A program made the translations under genes and the position numbers. The notes beneath the pieces were generated by a model. The model made no database searches, had not been told where the DNA came from, and saw nothing but the letters and a program-made list of their open reading frames with translations. Shown here in pieces: positions 41,755 to 49,835 of a stretch of DNA of 64,000 nt (positions within the stretch are counted from its first letter, which is position 1; each line of letters begins with the position of its first letter). This DNA comes from JAIBJN01 sp963839745 (GTDB lineage: Bacteria; Actinomycetota; Thermoleophilia; Gaiellales; Gaiellaceae): NCBI GenBank assembly GCA_963839745.1, contig CAWIWC010000008.1:62001-126000 (forward strand). The letters run 5' to 3'.

Positions 41755-42402
41755 ATGCCCCTCGAAGTGCAACAGCTCACCCTGGGCCCGTTCCAGTCCA
41801 ACTGCTACGTCGTCCGCCGTCCGGGCGCGGACGAGGCGGTCGTCGTCGATCCCGGCTGGCCGGGCGAGGTCGAGCGCATTCAGGCCGCGCTCGCGGGCGC
41901 CCGCTGCGCGGCGATCCTCGTCACGCATGGTGACATCGACCACATCGGGGGCGTGCCGGAGCTCGTCGAGGCGACCGGGGTTCCTGTGCACATGCCCGCG
42001 GTCGAGCGTGGCCGCCTGGAGCGGCCCGGCGACTACCTGCCGTACGGCGTGGACGTGTCCCTTCCGGGCCACACGCCCGAGGTGGTGCTCGAAGGTGGGG
42101 AGGAGCTCGAGCTCGCCGGCATCACGTTCGCGGCCTTGAGCGTCCCCGGCCACACCGAGGGCCACCTTGCCTTCGCGGCCGAGGGCTGCGTCTTCTCGGG
42201 GGACGTGCTCTTCGCGGGCTCCGTCGGACGAACCGACCGCGAGGGCGGCGACTGGGACGCGCTGCTCGAGTCGATCCGGCTGCTCGTCGACAGGCTGCCG
42301 CCCGAGACCGTCGTCTACTCCGGCCACGGCCCGGCGACGACGCTCGGACAGGAGCTCGCGACCAACCCGTTCCTCGCCGAGCTCCGGGCCGCCGCGCCGT
42401 GA
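41755..42402 (+). CDS. MBL-fold hydrolase (glyoxalase II-like)
   Basis: 215 residues. The metallo-beta-lactamase layout is complete: VVVDPGWPGEVERI, THGDIDHIGG, VPGHTEGHLAF, VFSGDVLFAGSVGRTD, VYSGHGPATTLGQEL. The first metal motif is normally T-H-x-H-x-D-H; here the second His is Asp (THGDIDH), which would alter one zinc site. It is first in an operon with hisS and aspS through four-base overlaps, an arrangement common in Gram-positives and actinobacteria. Thioester hydrolysis is likely but unproven. Confidence 0.85.
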   Translation: MPLEVQQLTLGPFQSNCYVVRRPGADEAVVVDPGWPGEVERIQAALAGARCAAILVTHGDIDHIGGVPELVEATGVPVHMPAVERGRLERPGDYLPYGVDVSLPGHTPEVVLEGGEELELAGITFAALSVPGHTEGHLAFAAEGCVFSGDVLFAGSVGRTDREGGDWDALLESIRLLVDRLPPETVVYSGHGPATTLGQELATNPFLAELRAAAP

Positions 42403-43625
42403 GGATCGAGGCGCCGCGGGGGACGCTGGACGTCCTTCCCGCCGACCAACCGCGCCGGCGGACCGTCCTGCGCGCGGCCGACGAGGTTGCGGACCTGTAC
42501 GGCTACGGCCTCATCGTCACGCCGACGTTCGAGGACACGGAGCTCTTCGCGCGCACGTCAGGCGCCGGATCCGACGTGGTGCACAAGGAGATGTACACCT
42601 TCGAGGATCGCGGCGACCGCTCCCTGACGCTCCGGCCCGAGGGAACGGCCGCCGTCGCGCGCGCGTATCTCGAGCACGGCCTGCACCGCGAGCCCCAGCC
42701 CGTGAAGACGTACTACATCGGGCCGATGTACCGGTACGCGGCGCCTCAGAAGGGGCGGTACCGCGAGTTCTGGCAGATCGGCTTCGAGGCGATGGGCACC
42801 GACGACCCTGCCGTCGACGCCGAGCTGATCGAGCTCTTCACCGCCATCGAGCGGCGGGCAGGGGTCACGCACACGCGGCTGGAGCTGAACTCCATCGGCG
42901 ACCGCGAGTGCCGGCCGGCGTACGTCGAGCGGCTCCGCGCCTTCCTCGCCGAACGGCGCGACGAGCTCGACGAGGACACGCGCCGCCGCGCCGAGGTGAG
43001 TCCGCTCCGCGTCTTCGACACGAAGAACGAGGCCGTTCGCCGCGTGCTCGCCGAGGCGCCGACGATCGGTGAGTCGCTCTGCCCGTCATGCGAAGAGCAC
43101 TTCGCCGAGGTGCGGGGGTTCCTCGATGCCTACGGCGTCGAGTACGAGCTCGTGCCGACGCTCGTGCGCGGGCTCGACTACTACACGCGCACGGTGTTCG
43201 AGTTCGTGAACGAGGGCCTCGAGGCGGCGCAGGCCTCGATCTGCGCAGGCGGGCGCTACGACTACCTGATCGAGGAGATCGGCGGCGACCCGACGCCGGG
43301 AGTCGGCTGGGCCGCCGGCGTCGAGCGCATGGCATCGTCCAGCACGGCCGACCCCGACGCGGCCGGCATCGACCTCTTCATCGCGTTCGAGGACCGCTCC
43401 CGCCGCCGCGAGATCCTCCCGTGGCTCGGTCTGCTGCGCGAACGCGGGCTGCGCGCGGACACCGACTACGCGTCGCGCTCCCTCAAGGGCCAGCTCACGC
43501 AGGCGAAGCGCCTCGGGGCGCGCGGGACGCTCGTCGTGTCCGAGAGCGGCCAGGTGCTGCGGCGCGCAGGCCAGGAGGACGTCGAGGTCAGCTCGCCCGA
43601 CGAGATCGAGGAGCTGCTCGCGTGA
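42399..43625 (+). CDS. hisS: histidyl-tRNA synthetase
   Basis: 408 residues from GTG 42399. Class II motifs: motif 1 region GTLDVLPADQ and YGYGLIVTPTFEDTELF, motif 2 MYRYAAPQKGRYREFWQIG, the HisA block LVRGLDYYTRTVFEF, motif 3 GVGWAAGVERM, and the anticodon-binding domain at the end (LRADTDYASRSLKGQLTQAK). Charges tRNA-His. Overlaps its neighbours by four bases on both sides. Confidence 0.96.
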   Translation: MRIEAPRGTLDVLPADQPRRRTVLRAADEVADLYGYGLIVTPTFEDTELFARTSGAGSDVVHKEMYTFEDRGDRSLTLRPEGTAAVARAYLEHGLHREPQPVKTYYIGPMYRYAAPQKGRYREFWQIGFEAMGTDDPAVDAELIELFTAIERRAGVTHTRLELNSIGDRECRPAYVERLRAFLAERRDELDEDTRRRAEVSPLRVFDTKNEAVRRVLAEAPTIGESLCPSCEEHFAEVRGFLDAYGVEYELVPTLVRGLDYYTRTVFEFVNEGLEAAQASICAGGRYDYLIEEIGGDPTPGVGWAAGVERMASSSTADPDAAGIDLFIAFEDRSRRREILPWLGLLRERGLRADTDYASRSLKGQLTQAKRLGARGTLVVSESGQVLRRAGQEDVEVSSPDEIEELLA

Positions 43626-45361
43626 CCTGGCGTGACCTCATGTGCGGCGAGGTCAGGCCCGAGCACGTCGGCGAGCGGCTGACGCTCGCGGGCTGGGCGG
43701 ACGGGCGCCGCGACCACGGCGGCCTCGTCTTTGTCGACCTCCGTGACCGGGCCGGGATCTGCCAGCTCGTCGTCAACCCGGAGCTCGCGCCCGAGGCGAT
43801 CGAGGCCGCGCACGCGGTGCGCAACGAGTTCGTCCTGCGGGCCGAGGGGGAGGTCGTCCGTCGAGCGCCGGAGAACGTGAACCCGGAGCTCCCGACGGGC
43901 GAGGTCGAGCTCCAGGTCGACAAGCTGGAGATCGTCTCGCGCGCGCCTGCGCTCCCGTTCCAGCTCGAGGAGGAGAACGTGGACGAGACGCTGCGCCTGC
44001 GCTACCGCTGGCTCGACCTGCGCCGGCCGAGGATGCAGCGCAACATCGCCCTGCGGGCGCAGATGGTCTCGATCATCCGCCGCGAGATGGAGGCGGACGG
44101 CTTCCTCGACATCCAGACGCCGATCCTCTTCAAGCCCACGCCTGAGGGCGCGCGCGACTTCATCGTCCCGAGCCGTCTCCAGCCGGGCCGGTTCTTCGCG
44201 CTGCCGCAGTCGCCGCAGATCCTCAAGCAGCTGCTGGTGATCGGCGGCTTCGATCGCTACTACCAGATTGCCGTCTGCTTCCGGGACGAGGACCTGCGTG
44301 CCGACCGCGTCCAGGAGATCACGCAGCTGGACGTCGAGATGGCGTTTCCCGACCAGGAGTTCCTCTTCGCGCTGATGGAGCGGATGTGCGCCGCCGTGTG
44401 GCGCGAGGGGATCGGCGACGAGCTCACGACGCCGTTCGAGCGCATGACGCATGCCGAGGCGCAGGCGCGCTTCGGGAGCGACAAGCCGGACCTCCGCTTC
44501 GGGCTCGAGATCGAGGACGCGACCGACGCCACGCGCGGCTCGGAGTTCGGGGTGTTCGTCAACGCCCCGTGCGTGCGCTTCATCCGCGTGCCGCAGGCCT
44601 TCTCGCGCGCGGAGCTGGAGCGCCTCGAGGAGGTCGCGAAGGAGTGGGGGGCGAAGGGCCTCGCCTACCTCGTCTACGGAGAGGAGGGTGACGTTCGCTC
44701 GCCGATCGCCAAGTTCCTCTCCGAGGAGGAGCTCGCGCTCTTCCGCGGCGAGCCCGGCTCCACCGTGCTCTTCGCCGCTGCGGAGCAGGCGGTCGCGGCG
44801 CGGGTTCTCGGCGCGCTCCGCCTGCATCTCGGGCGAGAGCTGGGACTGATCGACGAGACCGCGTGGCGCTTCGTCTGGATCACCGACTTCCCGATGTTCG
44901 AGTGGGACGAGGACGACGGTCGCTGGACGGCCGTCCACCATCCCTTCACGCGGCCGGCGCCCGGCTCGGAGGAGCTCGTGGCGAGCGACCCGGGCGCGGC
45001 GACGGCGCTTGCCTACGACCTCGTCGTCAACGGCATCGAGATAGGCGGTGGCTCCTTCCGGATCCACGAGCAGGAGCTGCAGGCGCGCGTGTTCGACGCG
45101 CTCCAGCTCTCCGCCGAGGAGCAGCGGCGCAAGTTCGGCTTCCTGCTGGACGCGCTCGCCATGGGCGCGCCTCCTCACGGCGGCATCGCGTTCGGGATCG
45201 AGCGCATGCTCATGGCTCTCGGGCGCGAGCAGAACCTGCGGGACATGATCGCCTTCCCGAAGAACCAGGCAGGCGTCGATCCGATGAGCGGCGCGCCCTC
45301 CGACGTGGAGCAGGAACTGTTGCGGGAGCTTGGAATTCAGCTGCGTGTGCAGCCTGATTAA
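43622..45361 (+). CDS. aspS: aspartyl-tRNA synthetase
   Basis: 579 residues from GTG 43622. OB-fold anticodon domain (LTLAGWADGRRDHGGLVFVD), motif 1 RYRWLDLRRP, motif 2 FRDEDLRADRVQEITQLDVE, a GAD insertion (about 290-400) and the end FVWITDFPMFEWD, PPHGGIAFGIERM. The bacterial-type insertion and length are normal. Motif 3 has GIER where many bacterial AspRS have GLDR. Whether it also serves tRNA-Asn cannot be read here. Last gene of the operon. Confidence 0.96.
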   Translation: MTWRDLMCGEVRPEHVGERLTLAGWADGRRDHGGLVFVDLRDRAGICQLVVNPELAPEAIEAAHAVRNEFVLRAEGEVVRRAPENVNPELPTGEVELQVDKLEIVSRAPALPFQLEEENVDETLRLRYRWLDLRRPRMQRNIALRAQMVSIIRREMEADGFLDIQTPILFKPTPEGARDFIVPSRLQPGRFFALPQSPQILKQLLVIGGFDRYYQIAVCFRDEDLRADRVQEITQLDVEMAFPDQEFLFALMERMCAAVWREGIGDELTTPFERMTHAEAQARFGSDKPDLRFGLEIEDATDATRGSEFGVFVNAPCVRFIRVPQAFSRAELERLEEVAKEWGAKGLAYLVYGEEGDVRSPIAKFLSEEELALFRGEPGSTVLFAAAEQAVAARVLGALRLHLGRELGLIDETAWRFVWITDFPMFEWDEDDGRWTAVHHPFTRPAPGSEELVASDPGAATALAYDLVVNGIEIGGGSFRIHEQELQARVFDALQLSAEEQRRKFGFLLDALAMGAPPHGGIAFGIERMLMALGREQNLRDMIAFPKNQAGVDPMSGAPSDVEQELLRELGIQLRVQPD

Positions 45362-45444
45362 GGAAGCCTTGCGAACCAGCCGATGAGGAAAGGCATACTT
45401 GTGTCGAGCCCGCGGTCAGAACGCGGAGGGGAGGCGTAGCGAAC

Positions 45445-46365
45445 ATGTCCACGCAAGAACCGGGTCGGGTCCAGCCGGGCCTCACACCCCTACCTCGCCT
45501 CGAGGACCTTCCGAGCGCGTCGGACGGCTTCGATCGCGCCAAAGTCCAGGAGGCGTTCGACGCCTTCAGGCGCCATGTCACGTCCCTCCAGGCCAATCTG
45601 CGCGTGCTCCAGGCTGCTCCGAAGAGCGCCATCACCGAGGCCTCGGGCCATGCCGTGCGCATGGACGCGCTGCACATCGTGCGCGCCGCCGCCGAGTTCG
45701 CCGACACGATCGAGCGCGATGCCCAGGACGCGGCGGCGAAGCAGATCGGCCGTGCAGAGGTGGAGATCCGCGAGAAGCAGATGGAGCTCCAGCAGCAGGA
45801 GGCCGAGATCGCGCGCATTCGCCAGGAGACCGAGCGCCAACGCACCGAGATCCTGAGTGCCGCGCGCAAGGAGTCCCGCGAGATCCTCACGAAGTCGAAC
45901 CGCGACGCGACCGCCGAGCTGCGCGAGGCCGAGAACCGCGGAAATCGCCTCACCGAGCAGTCGCGCCACCAGGCCACGGAGCTCACGAACTCCGCCCGGG
46001 CCGAGGTCGAGCAGACCCTCGAATGGGCGCGTGCCCAGGCCGAGGTCATCGTCCAGCGTGCCCGCATGGGTGCGGAGCAGCTCCTCTCGGCCGCCGGTCA
46101 CGGCGACCCCGCGATCCAGGAGGCGGTCGATGCGATCGTCCGGGCAGCCGAGGCCACGGTGGCGACGCAGCGGGGGCAGCAGCAGCCTCAGCTGCGCACC
46201 TCGGCCGCGCCGGCTCCGGACGTCGACGAGCCCGTCGCCGAGGAGCCCCCGGCTCCCGAGGAGGCGGTCGACGCGGAGGACGTGGTCGAGGAGGCCGGCG
46301 AGGACGAGGACGCAGGCAGCGGGGCCCGGGGGTCCAGCGAGGACGAGGGCACGGCGCCTTCGTAG
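45445..46365 (+). CDS. DivIVA-like coiled-coil protein
   Basis: 306 residues. After a short N-terminal segment, FDRAKVQEAFDAFRRHVTSL begins a long coiled coil (about 30-215) rich in Glu, Arg, Gln and Ala (IREKQMELQQQEAEIARIRQ), followed by a Pro/Glu/Asp-rich acidic tail. DivIVA and related proteins mark curved membranes and guide cell-wall growth or division in actinobacteria. Assignment rests on architecture rather than on the DivIVA N-terminal motif, which is weak. A GGAGGGGAGG ribosome binding site precedes ATG 45445, one of few strong ones in this half. Confidence 0.6.
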   Translation: MSTQEPGRVQPGLTPLPRLEDLPSASDGFDRAKVQEAFDAFRRHVTSLQANLRVLQAAPKSAITEASGHAVRMDALHIVRAAAEFADTIERDAQDAAAKQIGRAEVEIREKQMELQQQEAEIARIRQETERQRTEILSAARKESREILTKSNRDATAELREAENRGNRLTEQSRHQATELTNSARAEVEQTLEWARAQAEVIVQRARMGAEQLLSAAGHGDPAIQEAVDAIVRAAEATVATQRGQQQPQLRTSAAPAPDVDEPVAEEPPAPEEAVDAEDVVEEAGEDEDAGSGARGSSEDEGTAPS

Positions 46366-46386
46366 GCGGGGTGCCGGCGCCGGAGC

Positions 46387-47214
46387 GTGCCTGACAGGCG
46401 CTCGATCTTCCGTCTCCTCGCGCTGGCGGGCTTCCTCCTGACGGTCGCCTTGGCCCTGTGGCTGGCCGAGGTTCGTCCACTGTTCGTCGTCATCGTCATG
46501 GCTCTCGCGCTCGGCGTGGCGTGGGCCGTCAAGTGGTTCTCGTGGCGCCAGGAGGTGCCGCGGGACGTCGTCGTCGAGGCCGGAGCGCCGGTCGAGGCAG
46601 AGGAGGGCGTCGCCGTGCTGCCTCCGGTGGAGGCGCCGGTCGCCGAGCCGCCCGCGCCGGTGCCCGCAGAGGTCGCTCCGCCTACGGCCCTCGAGCCGGT
46701 CGTGGAGGCCGAGCCCACTGTCGAGCCGGAGCCGGAGCCCGTGGTGGAGGTCCCGGCGCCCGTCGTCGTGACGCCTTCGCCCGAGCTTCCGCCCGCCGTC
46801 GAGCCTCCGGCTCGGGAACCCGAGCCCGTGGCGACGCCGGCGCCCCCGCCTCCTCCGGCCCCGGAGCCTGCGCCGCCTCCGCAGCGTCCGCCGCTTCGGC
46901 CCGTGCCGCCGCCTCCGCCCGAGCCCGCGCCTCCGCCGCCGCTCCAGCCGGCCGCCGAGCCCGTGCGCCCGGCGGCGTCGTCCGACGTCGTCGACCTGCG
47001 CATGCGCGCCACGATTCAGCCGCGGTGCTGGAATCTCTGGGACCTCGAGCGCCGCGCCCGCGACGAGGTTCCGCGCGACCCGATCCGCTACGAGGAGTGG
47101 TCGTACCTCTTCGTCCACCTGCGCCAGTTCGCAACGCCTGACGGTTCGCTCCCAACCGAGTTCGACGGCCTCGTGCGCGAGTCGTTCGGCGAGCTGCTCG
47201 AGCACGCCGGCTGA
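46387..47214 (+). CDS. proline-rich membrane protein
   Basis: 275 residues from GTG 46387. Two N-terminal helices (IFRLLALAGFLLTVALALWL, LFVVIVMALALGVAWAVKWF) are followed by about 130 residues of Pro/Val/Glu-rich linker (repeats such as PEPEPVVEVPAP and PPPPPEPAPPP) and a C-terminal domain of about 75 residues (IQPRCWNLWDLERRARDEVP, EEWSYLFVHLRQFATPDG). The layout suits a tether reaching across the cell envelope or along the membrane. Unknown family. The stop and the next ATG share one base. Confidence 0.65.
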   Translation: MPDRRSIFRLLALAGFLLTVALALWLAEVRPLFVVIVMALALGVAWAVKWFSWRQEVPRDVVVEAGAPVEAEEGVAVLPPVEAPVAEPPAPVPAEVAPPTALEPVVEAEPTVEPEPEPVVEVPAPVVVTPSPELPPAVEPPAREPEPVATPAPPPPPAPEPAPPPQRPPLRPVPPPPPEPAPPPPLQPAAEPVRPAASSDVVDLRMRATIQPRCWNLWDLERRARDEVPRDPIRYEEWSYLFVHLRQFATPDGSLPTEFDGLVRESFGELLEHAG

Positions 47215-47615
47215 TGAACGCGGCGCTCGCGCGGCGACAGGCCGCACTCGCCGGTGTCGCGCTCGCAGGAGCGCTGGGGGCGATCGCGCTCACGCACGTC
47301 GGCGACGGCTCGAGCGAGCCGCCCGCGCGCCAGGCGGTGGTCGAGTGGGAGGAGGCGCAAGTGGCCACGTTCGCGGTCACCGCGGAGCCGACGGCCTGCG
47401 GCGTCACCCTCGCACCGAACTCGTTCGGCGTCGCCCATCCCGTCCTCCCGTGCGGCGCGAAGCTCCTCCTCGACTACCAGGGCCGTCGCGCCGAGGCCGA
47501 GGTCGTCGACCGCGGCTCGGTCGACGCGGGCCGCTCGTTCGATCTGACGCCCGCCCTCGCCCAGCAGCTCGGCATCGCCGGCGAGGCGACGGTGCGCTGG
47601 CGCTTCGCCGACTAG
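47214..47615 (+). CDS. RlpA-like double-psi beta-barrel protein
   Basis: 133 residues. An N-terminal hydrophobic segment (QAALAGVALAGALGAIALT) is a signal peptide or anchor. The exported domain reads CGVTLAPNSFGVAHPVLPCG, AEAEVVDRGSVDAGRSFDLT and ALAQQLGI, with the Cys pair and the D-R-G-x-x-x-GR-D/S-F-D-L-S/T pattern of RlpA/expansin barrels. RlpA proteins cut or bind glycan strands lacking stem peptides at septa. With the two preceding genes it suggests an envelope or division cluster. Confidence 0.78.
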   Translation: MNAALARRQAALAGVALAGALGAIALTHVGDGSSEPPARQAVVEWEEAQVATFAVTAEPTACGVTLAPNSFGVAHPVLPCGAKLLLDYQGRRAEAEVVDRGSVDAGRSFDLTPALAQQLGIAGEATVRWRFAD

Positions 47616-47634
47616 CCCGACCGGCCACGTCCCG

Positions 47635-47882
47635 GTGCCAGGCACTCGGCCGTGGCCGTCGCGGACGCCGGACGCGCCCGTTCGGGCCATGACCCGGGGT
47701 CAGACCCCGGGCGTGGCTCCGCCGGCCCTGTCCCGTCGGCGTGAGCAGGGCTTTCGGCCGCTGCACGGCCCGGCAAGGCCCGGCCACTTCGGCGAGCGGG
47801 CGCGTCCCCGCAGGACATGTCAGGGGTCAGACCCCGGACGTGGCCGGCGAGGGCATGGCCCGGTGCCTGGCACCGGGCCATG
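47635..47882. repeat. array of four odd-length palindromes
   Basis: Four perfect palindromes with a single central base: GTGCC-A-GGCAC (47635-47645), CCCGGGGTC-A-GACCCCGGG (47693-47711), GGGGTC-A-GACCCC (47823-47835) and a 29-base one with arms CATGGCCCGGTGCC and GGCACCGGGCCATG around T (47854-47882). The second and third are flanked by CATG upstream and CGTGG downstream, so they are copies of one unit. This resembles REP elements mobilised by RAYT transposases; none is encoded in the window. No gene in 47616-47892. Confidence 0.8.
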
Positions 47883-47892
47883 GCTGCCGCGC

Positions 47893-47898
47893 TACAGT
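47893..47898 (+). promoter_or_regulatory. -10 hexamer TACAGT of the 6S-like RNA
   Basis: Placed so that transcription starts about 47905, precisely at the first base of the RNA closing stem. Confidence 0.6.
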
Positions 47899-47904
47899 GA
47901 TCTC

Positions 47905-48060
47905 AGTGCTCGACCCCGTGCGTGGCACCGTGCGCACATGTAGAACCAACACCTACTGAGAGGGAGCCCGAGTCCGGCCTTCGGGTCGGTAGGGCACCCA
48001 CCTGGCAAGGCCAGGTTCCTCACGCTCGGAGCATCATCGGCGGGGTGGAGCACTATTACT
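47905..48060 (+). ncRNA. ssrS: 6S RNA candidate
   Basis: About 155 nt without coding potential. The ends form a long closing stem: AGTGCTC (47905-47911) pairs with GAGCACT (48048-48054), and after one G/G mismatch ACCCCG (47913-47918) pairs with CGGGGT (48041-48046). Between lie two hairpins (GCCC...GGGC with CCGGCCTTCGGG, and ACCTGGC-AAG-GCCAGGT at about 47998-48016) and unpaired stretches that could make the large central bubble of 6S RNA, which mimics an open promoter and binds RNA polymerase. A promoter fits the 5' end and TATTACTTTC follows the 3' end. Another structured RNA cannot be excluded. Confidence 0.6.
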
Positions 48061-48063
48061 TTC

Positions 48064-49351
48064 ATGGCCTCGCGAGAGCTGATCGGCAACGCCGCGCGCG
48101 ACTGCGACCTCGCATGGGTCGCACTCACCGTCGCGCGGGGGAAGGTCGTCGCCGCCCGGGGTGAGGGCCGCGGAACGCCGGCCCTGTGCCGCGAGGTGAC
48201 GGGGCTCGGGCTGCTCGAGGCCGCCGCCGTTCCGGGCGAGCCGCTCGCACTCGACGCGCTCCACGACGCGCTCGGCCCCGCGGTCTCCGCGCAGCCGAGC
48301 CCGAGCCGCGTCGCCGTGGCCATGAGCGGAGGCGTGGACAGCGCCGTGGCGCTCCTGGAGGCGCGGGACGCCGGCCACGAGCCCGTCGGTGTGACGCTGC
48401 GCCTCTGGACGGACCCCGCCGGGCCGGACGGCGAGCGTGTGTGCTGCTCGCCGGCCGCGGTCGTCGCGGCCCGCGAGCTGTGCCACGGCCTCGGCGCGCC
48501 GCACGTGACGCTCGACCTGCGCGAGGGCTTCCGCCGCGCAGTCGTGACGCCGTTCGTCGCCGGTTACGGGCGCGGGCGAGACCCCCAACCCGTGCATCCG
48601 CTGCAACGGCAGCTTCCGCTTCGCCGCGCTCCTCGCCTTCGCCCGCCGGATCGGCGCCGCCCGGCTCGCCACGGGGCACTACGCGCGCGTCCGCGAGCAT
48701 CGAGGCCGGCTGCTCCTCGCCCGAGCCGCCGACGCCGCGAAGGACCAGTCCTACATGCTCGCCCGCCTCGATCCCCGCCTGCTCGACCGGGTCTGGTTCC
48801 CGCTCGGAGCGAGCACCAAGGAGGAGACGAGAGAGCGGGCCAGCGCCGCCGGGCTCGCCGCGGCGCGCCGGCCCGAGAGCCAGGAGGCCTGCTTCCTCGC
48901 CGGGGGCGACTACCGCGACTTCCTCGTCCGCCACGGCCTCGACGCCGCGGAGGGCCCGATCGTCGACGAAGGCGGCCACGAGGTTGCGCGCCACGACGGC
49001 TTCTGGCGCTTCACGCCGGGCCAGCGCCGCGGGCTCGGCGTCGCCACCGGCGAGCCGCTCTACGCTCTGCGGACCGAGCCGGCGACGAACACGGTCGTCG
49101 TCGGGCCGCGCGCCGCGCTCGCGCGCACGCAGATCGCCGTCCGTTCCGGCCGGCTGCACGTCCCCGTCGAGCGCGCCGAGGCCAAGCTCCGCTACCGGTC
49201 CCCCGGCGCGCCCGCCTCCGTCGAGCCCACGGCGCGCGGATTCCGACTCGCGCTCGACGAGCCCGCCTACGGCGTCGCGACCGGCCAGGCCGCCGTCCTG
49301 TACGAAGAGGACGTGGTCGTCGGAGCGGGCGTGATCTCGGCGGTCGCCTGA
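48064..49351 (+). CDS. mnmA: tRNA 2-thiouridylase MnmA with N-terminal extension, one frameshift
   Basis: The catalytic part has the PP-loop VAVAMSGGVDSAVALLEA, ETPNPCIRCNGSFRF with the first catalytic Cys, KDQSYMLARL, SQEACFLAGGDYRDFL with the second Cys, and FTPGQRRGLGVATGEPLY. It thiolates U34 of Lys, Glu and Gln tRNAs. One extra G near 48570 (GGTTACGGGCGC) breaks the frame between GYGRG and ETPNPC. Residues 1-90 precede the PP-loop (CDLAWVALTVARGKVVAARG, EGRGTPALCREVTGLGLLEA) and resemble an IscU/NifU-like scaffold domain, unusual in MnmA. In a core gene, a sequencing indel is more likely than loss. Confidence 0.85.
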
Positions 49352-49352
49352 G

Positions 49353-49358
49353 TAGAAT
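49353..49358 (+). promoter_or_regulatory. -10 hexamer TAGAAT before the DUF948 gene
   Basis: Overlaps the mnmA stop region and ends 6 bases before ATG 49365. Confidence 0.5.
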
Positions 49359-49364
49359 CCTGCG

Positions 49365-49835
49365 ATGCCGCTGGCGAGCTTCGAGCCGATCGACGCCCTC
49401 TGGATCGCCCTCAGCGTGTTCTTCGTGCTGGTGGGCGTGGCATTGGCGTACCTGCTCGTTCGCATGGGCGGAACCGTTGGACGGCTTACATCGTTTCTCC
49501 AAGGACTGGAACGGGAGGTGCTCCCGGTGATCAACCAGGCCGGAGGAACGATGGAGCGCGTGAACGCGCAGCTGGACAAGGTCGACCTCGTGACCGACAG
49601 TGCGGTCGACGTCGCCGACAGCGTGGACACAGTCGTCCGAGCGGTGACGCTCGCTCTCGTGCGGCCCGTCCAGAAGATCTCCGGCCTGGCCGAGGGCATC
49701 GCCCACGGGCTCGCCTCGCTGCGGGTGCGCAAGAGCCCGCGGACCGCCTACCAGGCGGGCCGCGAGGCCGCCTCGCGGCGCGAGCAGGAGATTGCGGACG
49801 AGCTGCGGCGAGAGGGCAGCGATCGTGAGCGCTGA
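49365..49835 (+). CDS. DUF948-family membrane protein
   Basis: 156 residues. One N-terminal helix (ALWIALSVFFVLVGVALAYL) then an amphipathic region GGTVGRLTSFLQGLEREVLP, MERVNAQLDKVDLVTDSAVD, typical of DUF948 proteins that resemble t-SNARE or methyl-accepting coiled coils. The basic C terminus (RTAYQAGREAASRREQEIAD) is cytoplasmic. Function unknown. Its end overlaps the RsbW-like gene by 11 bases. Confidence 0.8.
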   Translation: MPLASFEPIDALWIALSVFFVLVGVALAYLLVRMGGTVGRLTSFLQGLEREVLPVINQAGGTMERVNAQLDKVDLVTDSAVDVADSVDTVVRAVTLALVRPVQKISGLAEGIAHGLASLRVRKSPRTAYQAGREAASRREQEIADELRREGSDRER

